The translations under genes were made by a program, and so were the position numbers. A stretch of DNA of 64,000 nt. Origin: an uncultured Gammaproteobacteria bacterium (GTDB taxonomy: Bacteria > Pseudomonadota > Gammaproteobacteria > Arenicellales > JAANXG01). The DNA lies in NCBI GenBank assembly GCA_947259705.1, contig CAMYNL010000021.1, positions 49,378 through 113,377 on the forward strand, in the 5' to 3' direction. Of the stretch, positions 50,854-60,546 are shown one piece after another. The number at the start of each line of letters is the position of its first letter. Positions within the stretch are counted from its first letter, which is position 1. The notes below the pieces were generated by a model, which saw only the letters and a program-made list of their open reading frames with translations, ran no database searches and had not been told where the DNA came from.

Positions 50854-52923
50854 TCAGCCGGAGAAATCCTTGCGCACGGTCAGTCCGGCAAAGAAATTCC
50901 GCTCCGGCGCCGGTTCGAAGTAGCGGCCGCCGAAGGCGTTGATCCGGATATTGTCGTTATACTCCTCGTCAAACACGTTGTTGACGCCCAAGAATGGATG
51001 TACCTCCCAGGCACCAAACCTCTTGCGCCATCCGGCACGCAGGTTGGCAACGGTGTAGGAGTCGACTTCTGCATCGTTTGCGTTGTCGGCGAACAGTTTG
51101 CCGGCGTACAGCAGATCGCCGATGGCATATAGACCGGACCCATGTTCATATCCCAGGTCTGCAAAGAACAGTTGCCTCGGGAGGCCCGGCAACCGGTTGC
51201 CGTCGAACGAGTCACCGTCGCTGATGAAGTTTTCGAACACGAAATCTGAGTAGGTATAGGAGGCCGATGCGCGCCAACCCGGTGCCGGGATCACCACCAA
51301 GCCCGCCTCTATCCCGTCGCGGGTTGTTTCACCCGCGTTCTCGAAGAACGTCCGCCCCGGAAACTGGGCCAGTTCGAAGGGGATGAGTTCATCCTTGGTC
51401 TCGATGTGGAACAGGGCCAGTTCGTAGGCCACCACTCCGCTGGCCGTGCGCCCCTTAAGCCCCAGCTCGTAATTGGTCGCGGTCTGCGGTTCCAGGTTGG
51501 CATTGAATCCACCCCCGCCTGTGGGGCTCGCCAGTTCCGTGGTGGTGGGTGTCTCGAACGCGGTGGAGACGTTGCCATAGATATTCAGCAGCTCCGTGGC
51601 CCGCCACAGCAGCCCGACCATGGGACTCACCTCGTCGAACTTGCGACTGCCAGAGTCGTCCCCATCACCGAGGAAGCGATCAGTGACGTCGAACTCGATC
51701 TCGTCATACCTGGCACCCAGGGTCAATTCCACTTGGTCGGAAAGAGAGAGTTCATCCTGTACGAACACGCCTACGCTGCGTACTTCCTCACTTTGATCAA
51801 AGGTTAGAGCGCCGATGACGCCGTTGTTGTTGTCGAATCGCAGCCTGTCATCGTCCTGCTTGTCCAGGTCCACGCCCACCGTCAACCGGTTGGGCATGGC
51901 TGCGACAGAACCGTTGTTGATGTATTGCACGCCGCCGCCGAAGAAAGTCCGGTCGAAGGCTACCGCCCCGCCGTCCACGAAGGGAAGCTTGTTCTCGAAA
52001 TCACGCCACAGGCCATAGCCACGGGCGATCAGCCGGTGTGCGCTGCCGAAATCCTTGCGATAGGTGGCGCCAAGCTTCTGCTGATCCAGGGCCTCTCCGG
52101 CGTCGAACTGCACGTTGCGGTTGCGGGCCTGGCTGCGGTCCTGGGCTACTTCCGCCGCCGTGAGGCCGCCCGGGTCCTGAGCGATGGGCGAGTCGAAGGC
52201 ATTGACAATGAAAGCCAGTTCCGAGCTGTCGTCCGGGTTGAACCGGAACCTGCTGTTGAAGTTCTTGTTTTCCACCCGGCTGTGGTCCCGGTAGCCGTCG
52301 AGTTCCAGATACGACCCACTCAGCAGGTAGTCGAGGAGCTCCGCGCGCCCACCTGCCTTGAGCTGGTACTTGCGGTAATCGTAATCCCCGAAGGCGACGC
52401 GGCCGTCGACATAGGGATCGTCCGGGGTATCTTCGGTGTTGATGTTGATCACGCCTCCCGACGCGTTGCCATACAGGGAGGACACGGCCCCGCGGATGAC
52501 GTTGATCTCCCCGGCGGAGCCGATGTCTATACTGTCGACCTGCCCCTGCCCGTCGGGGAGGGTGCCGGGGATGCCATCGATGATGATCTTGACCCCGCGG
52601 ATGCCGAAGTTGCCGCGCGCCCCGAATCCACGGATGGCAACGCGCAGGTCCTGCGCGAAGTTGTAGCCGTTCTGGGAGAACAGGCCCGGCACGCGGACCA
52701 GCGCCTCGTTCAGGCCAAGTTGCTGGCGCGCCAGCTGGATATCGTCCTGGCCCACCACGCTCACGCCGGCCGGGATCTCGGTGACCGCCTTTTCGACCCG
52801 CGTGGCCTCGATGATGATCTCTTCCGTCACGCCCTTGCCGCCGCCCTGGGTGTGACCGAGGCATGGCAGACCTGCCAGGGCAAGACCCAGGCTGATGCTC
52901 AAGTATTGGTTTCTATTAGCCAT
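50854..52923 (-). CDS. TonB-dependent outer-membrane receptor
   Basis: About 689 aa with signal peptide (SISLGLALAGLPCLGHTQ). TonB box region TEEIIIEATRVEKAV, plug domain (NFAQDLRVAIRGFGARGNFG, IDIGSAGEINVIRGAVSSLY) and a 22-strand barrel ending in ...LTVRKDFSG with a terminal aromatic/Gly pattern. Resembles FecA-like iron receptors of the Pat/PgaA-type family, but the ligand cannot be told. A start at 52953 is also in frame. Convergent with the response regulator. Confidence 0.9.
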   Translation of the reverse strand: MANRNQYLSISLGLALAGLPCLGHTQGGGKGVTEEIIIEATRVEKAVTEIPAGVSVVGQDDIQLARQQLGLNEALVRVPGLFSQNGYNFAQDLRVAIRGFGARGNFGIRGVKIIIDGIPGTLPDGQGQVDSIDIGSAGEINVIRGAVSSLYGNASGGVININTEDTPDDPYVDGRVAFGDYDYRKYQLKAGGRAELLDYLLSGSYLELDGYRDHSRVENKNFNSRFRFNPDDSSELAFIVNAFDSPIAQDPGGLTAAEVAQDRSQARNRNVQFDAGEALDQQKLGATYRKDFGSAHRLIARGYGLWRDFENKLPFVDGGAVAFDRTFFGGGVQYINNGSVAAMPNRLTVGVDLDKQDDDRLRFDNNNGVIGALTFDQSEEVRSVGVFVQDELSLSDQVELTLGARYDEIEFDVTDRFLGDGDDSGSRKFDEVSPMVGLLWRATELLNIYGNVSTAFETPTTTELASPTGGGGFNANLEPQTATNYELGLKGRTASGVVAYELALFHIETKDELIPFELAQFPGRTFFENAGETTRDGIEAGLVVIPAPGWRASASYTYSDFVFENFISDGDSFDGNRLPGLPRQLFFADLGYEHGSGLYAIGDLLYAGKLFADNANDAEVDSYTVANLRAGWRKRFGAWEVHPFLGVNNVFDEEYNDNIRINAFGGRYFEPAPERNFFAGLTVRKDFSG

Positions 52924-53059
52924 TTTTCTTTTGTTCTGGTTGAAATGAACCATGGTATCGGGAGAAAATCGCCCCTACAAGCAACGCAGCAAGATCTGTG
53001 CCGATCCCCGCATGATTTGTACGTCGCTGCGACGCCGATTACACTATACCGCCATCGCG

Positions 53060-53407
53060 ATGAGAAAATTCGAGATGTCCGACGATTCGCAGATCGATCA
53101 GTCCACGCGCACAGAGATCGAGGCAGCAGTATTCCGCCGCCTGGTCGAGCACCTGCGCAGCCACACCGAGGTGCAGAACATTGACCTCATGAATCTGGCC
53201 AGCTTCTGCCGCAACTGCCTGTCAAAGTGGTACCGCGCGGCGGCCTCGGAACGCGGACTGGAGATCGATTATGAACAAGCACGCGAGATTGTCTATGGAA
53301 TGCCCTACGCGCACTGGAAAGACCGACACCAGCGCGAAGCCAGTGCGGAACAGCAGCAGGCATTCATCGATGCACAGCAGCGGCTCGCCGCGGAGGAATC
53401 ATCGTAG
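53060..53407 (+). CDS. DUF1244 family protein
   Basis: About 115 aa, small helical protein found in many proteobacteria, with the conserved segments IEAAVFRRLVEHLRSHTEVQ, NIDLMNLASFCRNCLSKWY and ARGIVYGMPYAHWK-like REIVYGMPYAHWKDRHQRE. Two Cys in FCRNCL are conserved in the family. Start at 53060 or 53075. Function unknown. Confidence 0.88.
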   Translation: MRKFEMSDDSQIDQSTRTEIEAAVFRRLVEHLRSHTEVQNIDLMNLASFCRNCLSKWYRAAASERGLEIDYEQAREIVYGMPYAHWKDRHQREASAEQQQAFIDAQQRLAAEESS

Positions 53408-53590
53408 CGGCGGATACTCGGCCGACCCGATTCGAACCCGTGCTTCGTCGCAGCTGAGCACCGATCGTGGCCTCTGGGCACGACCGGATTCCGGGCCGCG
53501 GCGGTCGTACCGCACCTGCCCGGTGTGCGTGCGCGATGGTCGGTCTGACCGGGGTTCCTGCGCGCGGGCCCCACTCCTAGCACGCGCCGC

Positions 53591-53872
53591 ATGTCGGTAG
53601 TCAAGGAAATGGGTATCTCTCACAGCGAGTTCTTCCGCCTGCTGCCGCGTGCCATGGTCGGTTTCCACTACCATGTCTCCGGTGGCAAGGTGCGTGTCTC
53701 GGTGGGGGACCGGTCGGTGGCCATGGAGCTGGGCCCAGAGTCGGTACGCAGTATCGCGGCGATGCGCCTGCCCGTGACGAAGATAGAATTCATGTTTTCG
53801 GGGTATACTGACGCCGAAGCAAAGGCTTTCCTCGATCAATTCGACCTGCATTTCCGCCGCGGCGGCGGTTGA
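53591..53872 (+). CDS. Conserved hypothetical protein upstream of moaA, 93 aa
   Basis: Small alpha/beta protein: VVKEMGISHSEFFRLLPRAM, HYHVSGGKVRVSVGD and LPVTKIEFMFSGYTDAEAKA, ending in FDLHFRRGGG. It ends 19 bases before the moaA start and is probably co-transcribed. Similar short proteins sit at this place in other sulfur-oxidising gammaproteobacteria. Function unknown. Confidence 0.7.
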   Translation: MSVVKEMGISHSEFFRLLPRAMVGFHYHVSGGKVRVSVGDRSVAMELGPESVRSIAAMRLPVTKIEFMFSGYTDAEAKAFLDQFDLHFRRGGG

Positions 53873-53891
53873 GTAACAGTCTTCGACGACC

Positions 53892-54920
53892 ATGGGTGAC
53901 AGTGACAAGCAATTCACGGACCAACTGGGCAGACCGATACGGGACCTGCGCATCTCCGTGACCGATCGCTGCAACTTTCGCTGCGTATACTGCATGCCCA
54001 AACACCGGTTCGGTGCCGACTATCAATTCCTGCGTCGTTCGGAGTTGCTCACCTATGAAGAGATTGCGCGGCTGGCGCGGATATTCGTGGGTGTCGGCGT
54101 CAGGAAACTGCGTTTGACGGGTGGCGAACCGCTAATCCGTCGAGACCTGGAACGACTGGTCGGCATGTTGGCGGCCATCCCCGGCGTGGAAGACATCAGT
54201 CTCACCACTAATGGTTCCCGCCTAACACCGGATATGGCGCGGACCCTTGCCGGTGCCGGACTCAAACGCATCACGGTGAGTCTGGATGCGCTCGATGATC
54301 GCACCTTCATGGCCATCAACGATGTGAGTTTCCCGGTGCGCAAGGTGCTGGACGGGATCGAAAATGCCGCTGCCTCCGGTCTGTCCCCGGTGAAGGTGAA
54401 CATGGTCGTAAAGAAGGGCGTCAACGACACCAATGTCGTTCCCATGGCGCGCTTCTTTCACGGCTCGGGGCACATACTTCGTTACATAGAATACATGGAT
54501 GTCGGGCACAGCAACGGCTGGCGCATGGATGACGTGATGACCGCGAGCGAGATAGTGACGGCGATAGACCGGGAGATGCCCATCGTGCCGGCGGACCCCA
54601 ATTATCGCGGAGAGGTTGCGCAGCGCTGGCGGTATGTTGACGGCGGCGGCGAGATCGGCATCATTGCCTCGGTGACCCAAGCCTTCTGCCGGGACTGCAG
54701 CCGTGCCAGGCTGTCAGCACGAGGCAACCTATACACCTGTCTTTTCGCCACCCGCGGCCAGGACCTGCGGGCCCGAGTGCGCGATCCTGAACTCGGCGAT
54801 GAGGACCTCGCGGAGTTCGTGAGGGGGATCTGGAGGACCCGGCGGGACCGCTACTCGGAAATCCGCAGCGAAGCCACCGTCAGCCTGCCGAAGGTGGAAA
54901 TGTCGTACATCGGCGGCTGA
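53892..54920 (+). CDS. moaA: GTP 3',8-cyclase MoaA
   Basis: Radical-SAM enzyme for the first step of molybdenum-cofactor synthesis. 342 aa. N-terminal cluster CNFRCVYCMP (CxxxCxxC) for SAM chemistry; C-terminal cluster in FCRDCSRARLSARGNLYTCLF for GTP binding; the GTP-binding GG tail is present as YIGG at the very end. MoaC, which acts with it, is not in the window. Confidence 0.97.
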   Translation: MGDSDKQFTDQLGRPIRDLRISVTDRCNFRCVYCMPKHRFGADYQFLRRSELLTYEEIARLARIFVGVGVRKLRLTGGEPLIRRDLERLVGMLAAIPGVEDISLTTNGSRLTPDMARTLAGAGLKRITVSLDALDDRTFMAINDVSFPVRKVLDGIENAAASGLSPVKVNMVVKKGVNDTNVVPMARFFHGSGHILRYIEYMDVGHSNGWRMDDVMTASEIVTAIDREMPIVPADPNYRGEVAQRWRYVDGGGEIGIIASVTQAFCRDCSRARLSARGNLYTCLFATRGQDLRARVRDPELGDEDLAEFVRGIWRTRRDRYSEIRSEATVSLPKVEMSYIGG

Positions 54921-54936
54921 ACCCGGCGCACCGAAG

Positions 54937-55455
54937 TCAGCTTTCCAGCAGGCGCGGCATCAATTCCACCAGGTTGCACGGTCCCGTACGGTAGTCGAGC
55001 TGGTGGCTCAGGAGTTTGTCCCAGCCTTCGGCACACGCGCCTGAGGACCCCGGCAGACAAAATATGTAAGTGCCGTTTGCGACCCCTGCCAGTGCCCGGG
55101 ACTGCAGCGTGGATGTCCTGATGCTGTCGTAGGACAGCATGCGGAACATCTCACCGAACCCCTCGATTTGCTTGTCCAGCAGCGGCGCGATTGCTTCCGG
55201 CGTGCCGTCGCGGCCGGTGACTCCAGTGCCGCCGGTAGTGATGACGGCTTGAGGGTCCTCATCGCAGATCCACCCGGATATCACCGCGCGAATGCGGTAG
55301 ATGTCGTCCGGGACGATCACCTTCTGGTGTAGCTCGTGACCCGCCTCACTGAGCCGGGACACCAGCAATTTTCCTGACTTGTCCGTGTCCTCTGTGCGGC
55401 TGTCGGATACCGTGAGCACCGCGATCCGCAACGGTACAAAATCTCGTTCACTCAT
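54937..55455 (-). CDS. moaB: Molybdenum cofactor biosynthesis protein MoaB
   Basis: 172 aa, MogA/MoaB family; adenylates molybdopterin before metal insertion. Motifs: [34 protein letters not shown] and [19 protein letters not shown]. Convergent with moaA (16 bases between stops). Complete. Confidence 0.95.
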   Translation of the reverse strand: MSERDFVPLRIAVLTVSDSRTEDTDKSGKLLVSRLSEAGHELHQKVIVPDDIYRIRAVISGWICDEDPQAVITTGGTGVTGRDGTPEAIAPLLDKQIEGFGEMFRMLSYDSIRTSTLQSRALAGVANGTYIFCLPGSSGACAEGWDKLLSHQLDYRTGPCNLVELMPRLLES

Positions 55456-55763
55456 GGTCTGGTCGTCGATCCTGGTTGGGTGGTGTGGTGTCGCCGGTCC
55501 GTTCTGTATGGACCGCCACGCAGGTCAGTCGGCGCCGCGCGGTGGAAACGGATACGGGCCGGCCCGCCGGTGACCAGCGACACGGAATCATCTGTAACGA
55601 CGGCGGCAATGTCAACGACCAGTGGTGCGCGACCGAACGATACGGTTTGCTGCGTGGGATAATGGGGTGGACCCCCTGATATGCGGCCCGGGCCTTGCGA
55701 TAACGCTGCGCGCTGAACGCGGATATAATGAACGGGTCTAAAACGATTAACCGGACAGGGGCG
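55456..55763. other. Intergenic region between moaB and moaE
   Basis: About 300 bases, promoter region for the divergent moaB and moaE genes. No moaD gene is visible, although MoaE needs the sulfur carrier MoaD. Minus-strand frames extending over moaE are Arg/Pro-rich and look random. Confidence 0.4.
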
Positions 55764-56201
55764 ATGCGGGTTGAGATACGCGAGAGCGGCTTTGACCCGT
55801 GGCTGGAGATCAGCAGCCACGAGCAAGAGAGATTGACTGAGCCCTCGCGGGTTGGCGCCGCGGCGGTGTTCGTGGGCACCATGCGTGACGTCAACGAGGG
55901 TGATGTCGTCTCTGGCATGACGCTGGAGCACTATCCGCAGATGACGGAACGTCATCTGCGGGGCATATGCGAGCGGGCGATGCAGCAGTGGGACATCGCG
56001 GATCTGCTGTTGCTGCACCGGGTGGGCGAGATCCGTCCGGGCGAGGCCATCGTGCTCGTCGCCGTATGGTCTGGCCACCGGGCGGAAGCTTACGCCGCCA
56101 ACCGGTTCATCATGGAAGACCTGAAGTCGAAAGCGCCGTTCTGGAAGAAAGAGCAGCTGGCTTCCGGCGCGCGTTGGGTCACCCGCAACACACCGGGTTA
56201 G
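55764..56201 (+). CDS. moaE: Molybdopterin synthase catalytic subunit MoaE
   Basis: 145 aa from the ATG at 55764 (acaggggcg upstream). Adds two dithiolene sulfurs from MoaD to precursor Z. Conserved: VGAAAVFVGTMRD, MTLEHYPQM, LHRVGEIRPGEAIVLVAVWS, AYAANRFIMEDLKSKAPFWKKE with the catalytic Lys. Convergent with moeA. Confidence 0.95.
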   Translation: MRVEIRESGFDPWLEISSHEQERLTEPSRVGAAAVFVGTMRDVNEGDVVSGMTLEHYPQMTERHLRGICERAMQQWDIADLLLLHRVGEIRPGEAIVLVAVWSGHRAEAYAANRFIMEDLKSKAPFWKKEQLASGARWVTRNTPG

Positions 56202-56223
56202 GGGCGGGCGCCAGGGACGTCGG

Positions 56224-57492
56224 TCAGGCGATTTCGCTGAATGGGAGTACGGTGACGATGTCGCCGGGCTCCACGGACTCGGCTTCCAGCGGCAGGATAA
56301 CGAAGCAGTTCGCTTCAGACATCGATGTCAGTATGCCCGACCCCTGCGGTCCTGTTTTCTTTACCACCAGGTCGCCGTTTGCGTCATCCATGAGCACGCC
56401 GCGCTGGTACTCGGTCCGCCCGGCCTTCTTTCGCAGACGGGATTCACTGCGTGCCTTGAGCAGCAGCGGCGCTTGAGCGAGTTCACCCATCAGGCGACGC
56501 AGAGCCGGTTGCACAAACAGGTAGAAGGTCACCATCACCGAGACCGGATTACCCGGCAGCCCGAAAAACAGCGCGTCGCCCACACTGCCGAACGCCAGGG
56601 GGCGCCCGGGCTTCATCGCCACCTTCCAGAACTCCACGCGGCCGGTAGCGTCCAGTGCCTCCTTGACGAAGTCCGCGTCGCCCACCGATACGCCGCCGGA
56701 CGTAATGAGAACGTCGGCGCAACCTGCGGCGTCCCGAAACGCCTTGAAGGTGTCCTCGCGGCGGTCCGGAATCACTCCCATGTCCAGGATATCGGCCCCC
56801 AGCCGGGCTAGCATGCCGTAGAGGGTGTAACGGTTGCTGTCATAGATCATGCCGGATGCAAGGGGTTCACCGATGCTCCTCAGTTCGTCGCCGGTGGAGA
56901 AAAAGGCCGCCCTGATCCGCCGACGCACCCTTATTTCTCCGATACCCAGCGATGCCATGAGCCCCAGGTCGGCGGGAGTGATGCGCTTTCCCACCGGCAG
57001 GACGCACTCCCCTGCCGCGATATCCTCGCCCGCAGCCCGCACGTTCTGGCCCGGTTTGTGGCGGGCGTCGATGCGGATGAAATCGCCGTCCCGGGATGCG
57101 TGTTCCTGCATCACCACGGTGTCCATCTTCGCCGGCATCGGCGCCCCGGTCATGATGCGAACACACTCAGCGGGCCCCGGTGCTCCCTCGAATGGCCTTC
57201 CGGCCCACGCCGTCCCGACGACCTTCAACGTACGGCTCCCGTCGTCGGGCAGATCACCGCTTTGGAGCGCGTAGCCGTCCATCGCCGAATTGGTCTGGCC
57301 AGGCACGTCAATCGTCGAGTGCAGATCTGTCGCCAGGATGCGTTGCAGGGCGCTGCGAATGGCCACCTTCTCGACACCCTCAACGGGTGCCACCTGGTCG
57401 CAGATGCGCCGGATGGCATCGTCCGCCAGCAGTGAATCGGGATCGTAATCGTCCATGCAGCTGGGATCGGCCTTGACTGTCGGTTGGTTCAT
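56224..57492 (-). CDS. moeA: Molybdopterin molybdenumtransferase MoeA
   Basis: Inserts Mo into adenylated molybdopterin. 422 aa from the ATG at 57492 (aggcgga upstream). Motifs: TNSAMDGYAL, RIMTGAPMPAKMDTVVMQEH, FFSTGDELRS, ITSGGVSVGDADFVKEAL and FGLPGNPVSVMVTFYLFV. The open frame goes up to 57801, but that segment is Arg/Pro-rich and not part of the protein. Confidence 0.96.
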   Translation of the reverse strand: MNQPTVKADPSCMDDYDPDSLLADDAIRRICDQVAPVEGVEKVAIRSALQRILATDLHSTIDVPGQTNSAMDGYALQSGDLPDDGSRTLKVVGTAWAGRPFEGAPGPAECVRIMTGAPMPAKMDTVVMQEHASRDGDFIRIDARHKPGQNVRAAGEDIAAGECVLPVGKRITPADLGLMASLGIGEIRVRRRIRAAFFSTGDELRSIGEPLASGMIYDSNRYTLYGMLARLGADILDMGVIPDRREDTFKAFRDAAGCADVLITSGGVSVGDADFVKEALDATGRVEFWKVAMKPGRPLAFGSVGDALFFGLPGNPVSVMVTFYLFVQPALRRLMGELAQAPLLLKARSESRLRKKAGRTEYQRGVLMDDANGDLVVKKTGPQGSGILTSMSEANCFVILPLEAESVEPGDIVTVLPFSEIA

Positions 57493-57583
57493 GGTTCCGC
57501 CTGGGGCGCCAAATATTGACCGCCCGTAGTTTACCACTGCTACTGCCACTCCAGTGGTCGCGTTACAATTTCCGGCCATGACG

Positions 57584-57960
57584 GGGGTGAGGCTGATACT
57601 TGTATTTCCGGGAACGACTGCGTTGTCGGCGCCGGCGGTTCCGCCGCCGCGGGAAGTCCCTGACCAGGCCATCTTGATGGCCGCCGAACTCGGGCGTGCC
57701 GGTCTGGTCCGCTTCGCCCTCGACAACGGTGCCGCCGTCCGCGCTCGGGATCCCCGCCCGCAACGTAACCCCGCGCCGATGCCGGCGGCAAACCGGGGCA
57801 CGTTGGGATTCGCGAACCTGCTGATCGACGCGGGGCGTGGATGTCAACGCCCGCGCGCGGGCGTTGCTGGACACGCCTGGAAGCGGCCCGCATGATCGGT
57901 GACGCGGAGACCGAGGCGGTGCTCACAACTGCCGGTGCGCGGGACGCCGGCAACGGTTGA
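57584..57960 (+). pseudogene. Ankyrin-repeat protein pseudogene
   Basis: Broken ankyrin protein pieced together from three frames: ILMAAELGRAGLVRFALDNG with AAVRARD and GFANLLIDAG (to about 57836), then DVNARARA in the next frame, then LEAARMIGDAETEAVLTTAG ending at the stop at 57960 in a third. Two frameshifts lie near 57836 and 57873. A leader-like stretch LILVFPGTTALSA precedes it, so the intact protein may have been exported. Confidence 0.65.
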
Positions 57961-57966
57961 TCGGAA

Positions 57967-60186
57967 TCAGTGTGCGAGGCTGCTGAGCGGCTGCGGCGTG
58001 GCGATGGAGTTGCCCTGGGCGTAATCCACCCCGATATCCACCAGCCGGTCGAGGATCTCCTTTTTCTCGACAAACTCCGCGATGGTCTGTTTCCCCATCA
58101 CCTTGGCGATCTCATTGATGGATCTGACCATGGCCAGGTCTATCGGATCATCCGCGATATCACGGATGAACAGGCCATCGATCTTGATGAAATCAACCGG
58201 CAAGCTCTTCAGGTAGGCGAAGGAGGACAAGCCGCTGCCAAAATCGTCCAGGGCGAACCGGCATTCCTTCTTACGGATCTCCTTGATGAAGCGGGAGGCG
58301 CTGGAGAGGTTGGCAATGGCGGCGGTCTCGGTGACTTCGAAGCAGATCTTGTGAGTCGGTGTACCGGTAAATTCGAACTGATCCAAGACGAACCGCAGAA
58401 ACTCATGGTCGCCCAATGAATGCCCGGACAGGTTCAATGAGCAAATGAACAGACGGTCCCGATGACTGCGGTGGTCCGCTAGCCAGGTCAGTGCGTTTTT
58501 AACCACCCAGCGGTCGATATTGACCGCGTGCTTGTAGCGTTCCGCCGCTGGCAGGAACATGCTGGGAGTCACCAGATTTCCTTCCTCATCCTGCATGCGC
58601 AGCAGGATCTCGTAGTGAGGCGCGTCGTTGGCGGCCATTTCCACCGGCACGATGGTCTGGAAGTAGAGCTCGAATCGATTTTCGTCAAGCGCTCGGGCGA
58701 TCCTGGTTACCCAGGTCATTTCACCATGACGCTTGACGAGTTCCTCATCGTCTTTGCGGTACACATGGATGCGATTGTGTCCCTGTTCCTTGGACGCGTA
58801 GCAGGCGGTGTCGGCGGCGCTCAGCAGATCGGCGATACTCTCGCTTCGGGCGTCAATCGGGATCAAGCCGATACTCGTGGATATGCTGTAGGTGCTTTCT
58901 CCCCAGAGGAAGCGGTAGTCCACGATGGCGCGGCTGAGGCATTGGGCGGACTCAGCGGCCTGTTCCAAGTTGCGATCAGTCAGCAGCACCGCGAACTCGT
59001 CTCCACCGAGCCTGGCCAGGGTGTCGTTGGGCTGGATGAATTTCTGCAGCACCGTGGTCAGTTGCCGCAGCAACTCGTCGCCGGCAACATGACCGCAGGT
59101 ATCATTGACGATTTTGAACTGATCCAGATCCATGTAGCACAAGGCATGATGCGATCCATCGCGGCGGGCGCGCTCCAGGACTCTCTGCAGGCGAAGTTCG
59201 AATTCACGCCTATTCACCAGGCCGGTCAGGGAGTCATGCTTGGACTGATAGTTAAGCTGCTCCGATAATGTCCGCGCCTCAGTGATGTCCTCGCATACGA
59301 CGAGCAGGGATTTGGTGCCGGGTATCTCCCCGTCGATGACACGGGCGGTTTCACGCACCCACATGGGCGAGCTATCCTTGCGCAGGAGGCAGCTCTCCCA
59401 GCGATGCACCCGGTCCGGGTTGGCGAGGCAGCTGTTGAACTGCTCCATGACGCTCTTACGCTCGCCTGGGTGACATAGGTCCAATACGCTTTTCCCGACC
59501 AGGTCCGCCACTTCGTAACCGAGTTGTTCCGCGCCGTAGCCGTTCACCGACAGGATCTGTGCATCGACGTCGAGAGTGAGGAACATGGATGGCGTGTCAT
59601 CGTAGAGCACCCGGTAACGGTCCTGATTGAAACGTGCCTGTTCTTCGGCGTGCTTGCGTTCGGCCACTTCCGCCCGCAGGGCACGGTTGGCCTCCAGCAG
59701 TTCCGTTGTGCGTTCGGCGATACGGCTCTCAAGTACCGATTGCGATTCCCGTACGGAATCCTGTGTTTGTTTGTACGAAATGAGGGTGTTGATGCGTGCA
59801 AGCAACACAGAGTAGTCGATGGGTCGCGTGACATAATCATTGGCACCATACTCGAGGGCCTTGACGATATCATCGATGTCGTCCTTCACGGTGAGCATGA
59901 GCACTGGCAGTTCCGATTCCGTGTAACGCTTTCGGATGTCCTTCAGCACGTCGATGCCATTGAGGCCGGGCATGAGGACGTCGAGTATCACCAGATCGAA
60001 GGGTTCTCCAGCGATCCAGTGCAGCGCTTCCTTGCCGTCGCTGGCCTCGACCACGTAGTAGGAGGGCCGGGACAGTAATGATCTGATCACAGCGCGGTTG
60101 GTAGGCACATCATCGACGACGAGCACGCGAGTCCGGCTGCCCTCACTTTCGGGCAAGTCATCACGTATCGCTTTGACATTCTGCAT
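57967..60186 (-). CDS. Response regulator with PAS, GGDEF and EAL domains
   Basis: 739 aa, bifunctional c-di-GMP protein. Receiver domain with Asp69 (LVILDVLMPGLNG), coiled coil, PAS domain (about 200-310), GGDEF domain with intact RLGGDEFAVLL, and EAL domain in which the name motif reads EILLRM, with later motifs present (FEVTETAAI, LDDFGSGLSSF, KIDGLFI). Both activities are possible; the EAL variant keeps the Glu. It lies between moeA and rpfF on the minus strand. A link to DSF signalling is plausible because DSF output in other bacteria goes through c-di-GMP turnover. Confidence 0.92.
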   Translation of the reverse strand: MQNVKAIRDDLPESEGSRTRVLVVDDVPTNRAVIRSLLSRPSYYVVEASDGKEALHWIAGEPFDLVILDVLMPGLNGIDVLKDIRKRYTESELPVLMLTVKDDIDDIVKALEYGANDYVTRPIDYSVLLARINTLISYKQTQDSVRESQSVLESRIAERTTELLEANRALRAEVAERKHAEEQARFNQDRYRVLYDDTPSMFLTLDVDAQILSVNGYGAEQLGYEVADLVGKSVLDLCHPGERKSVMEQFNSCLANPDRVHRWESCLLRKDSSPMWVRETARVIDGEIPGTKSLLVVCEDITEARTLSEQLNYQSKHDSLTGLVNRREFELRLQRVLERARRDGSHHALCYMDLDQFKIVNDTCGHVAGDELLRQLTTVLQKFIQPNDTLARLGGDEFAVLLTDRNLEQAAESAQCLSRAIVDYRFLWGESTYSISTSIGLIPIDARSESIADLLSAADTACYASKEQGHNRIHVYRKDDEELVKRHGEMTWVTRIARALDENRFELYFQTIVPVEMAANDAPHYEILLRMQDEEGNLVTPSMFLPAAERYKHAVNIDRWVVKNALTWLADHRSHRDRLFICSLNLSGHSLGDHEFLRFVLDQFEFTGTPTHKICFEVTETAAIANLSSASRFIKEIRKKECRFALDDFGSGLSSFAYLKSLPVDFIKIDGLFIRDIADDPIDLAMVRSINEIAKVMGKQTIAEFVEKKEILDRLVDIGVDYAQGNSIATPQPLSSLAH

Positions 60187-60546
60187 TGCTAGTTTAGCCC
60201 CCCGGATGCTCAGGCCGGGTTTTCGACCTCTCTGCCGATTGTGTTACCGACAATTTTTCTCGCACTCCTTCGGGTTTTTCTTCTAAACCACCGAACCCTC
60301 ACGGTTTTTAGTATAGCCGCGGTTTTGCGGCGGTGATAGTCCCGGGAGGCATGAATTGGCGAGCGAGGCTGCGGGGGGGGCGGAGACAGACCAGGCTTGG
60401 CACGGTATAGTCGAGCGGGCGCCACTACGAACGCAGTCAGTCCAAGCAGACAAGACCGACCATGGCCGGCGGCCGGGACGGGCTCCGATAGCTCCAGACT
60501 CGGGCACTTCCATGTGCCGCCAACTGGCTAGGTCGTTTTATATCTT
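60187..60546. other. Intergenic region between rpfF and the GGDEF-EAL gene
   Basis: About 360 bases. It should contain the promoter of the GGDEF-EAL gene and the 3' end of rpfF. Open frames are short. No terminator with a clear stem and T-run seen; a T-rich stretch (60257-60284) exists without a convincing stem. Confidence 0.4.

Noticed and set aside
51925..53184. Long plus-strand open frame opposite the TonB receptor gene
   Set aside because: Runs across the receptor gene and into the DUF1244 gene in another frame; Val/Ala/Asp-rich shadow without any motif.
55452..56078. 208-codon minus-strand frame across the moaB-moaE gap
   Set aside because: Two thirds lie antisense to moaE; Arg/Pro/Thr-rich and without motif.
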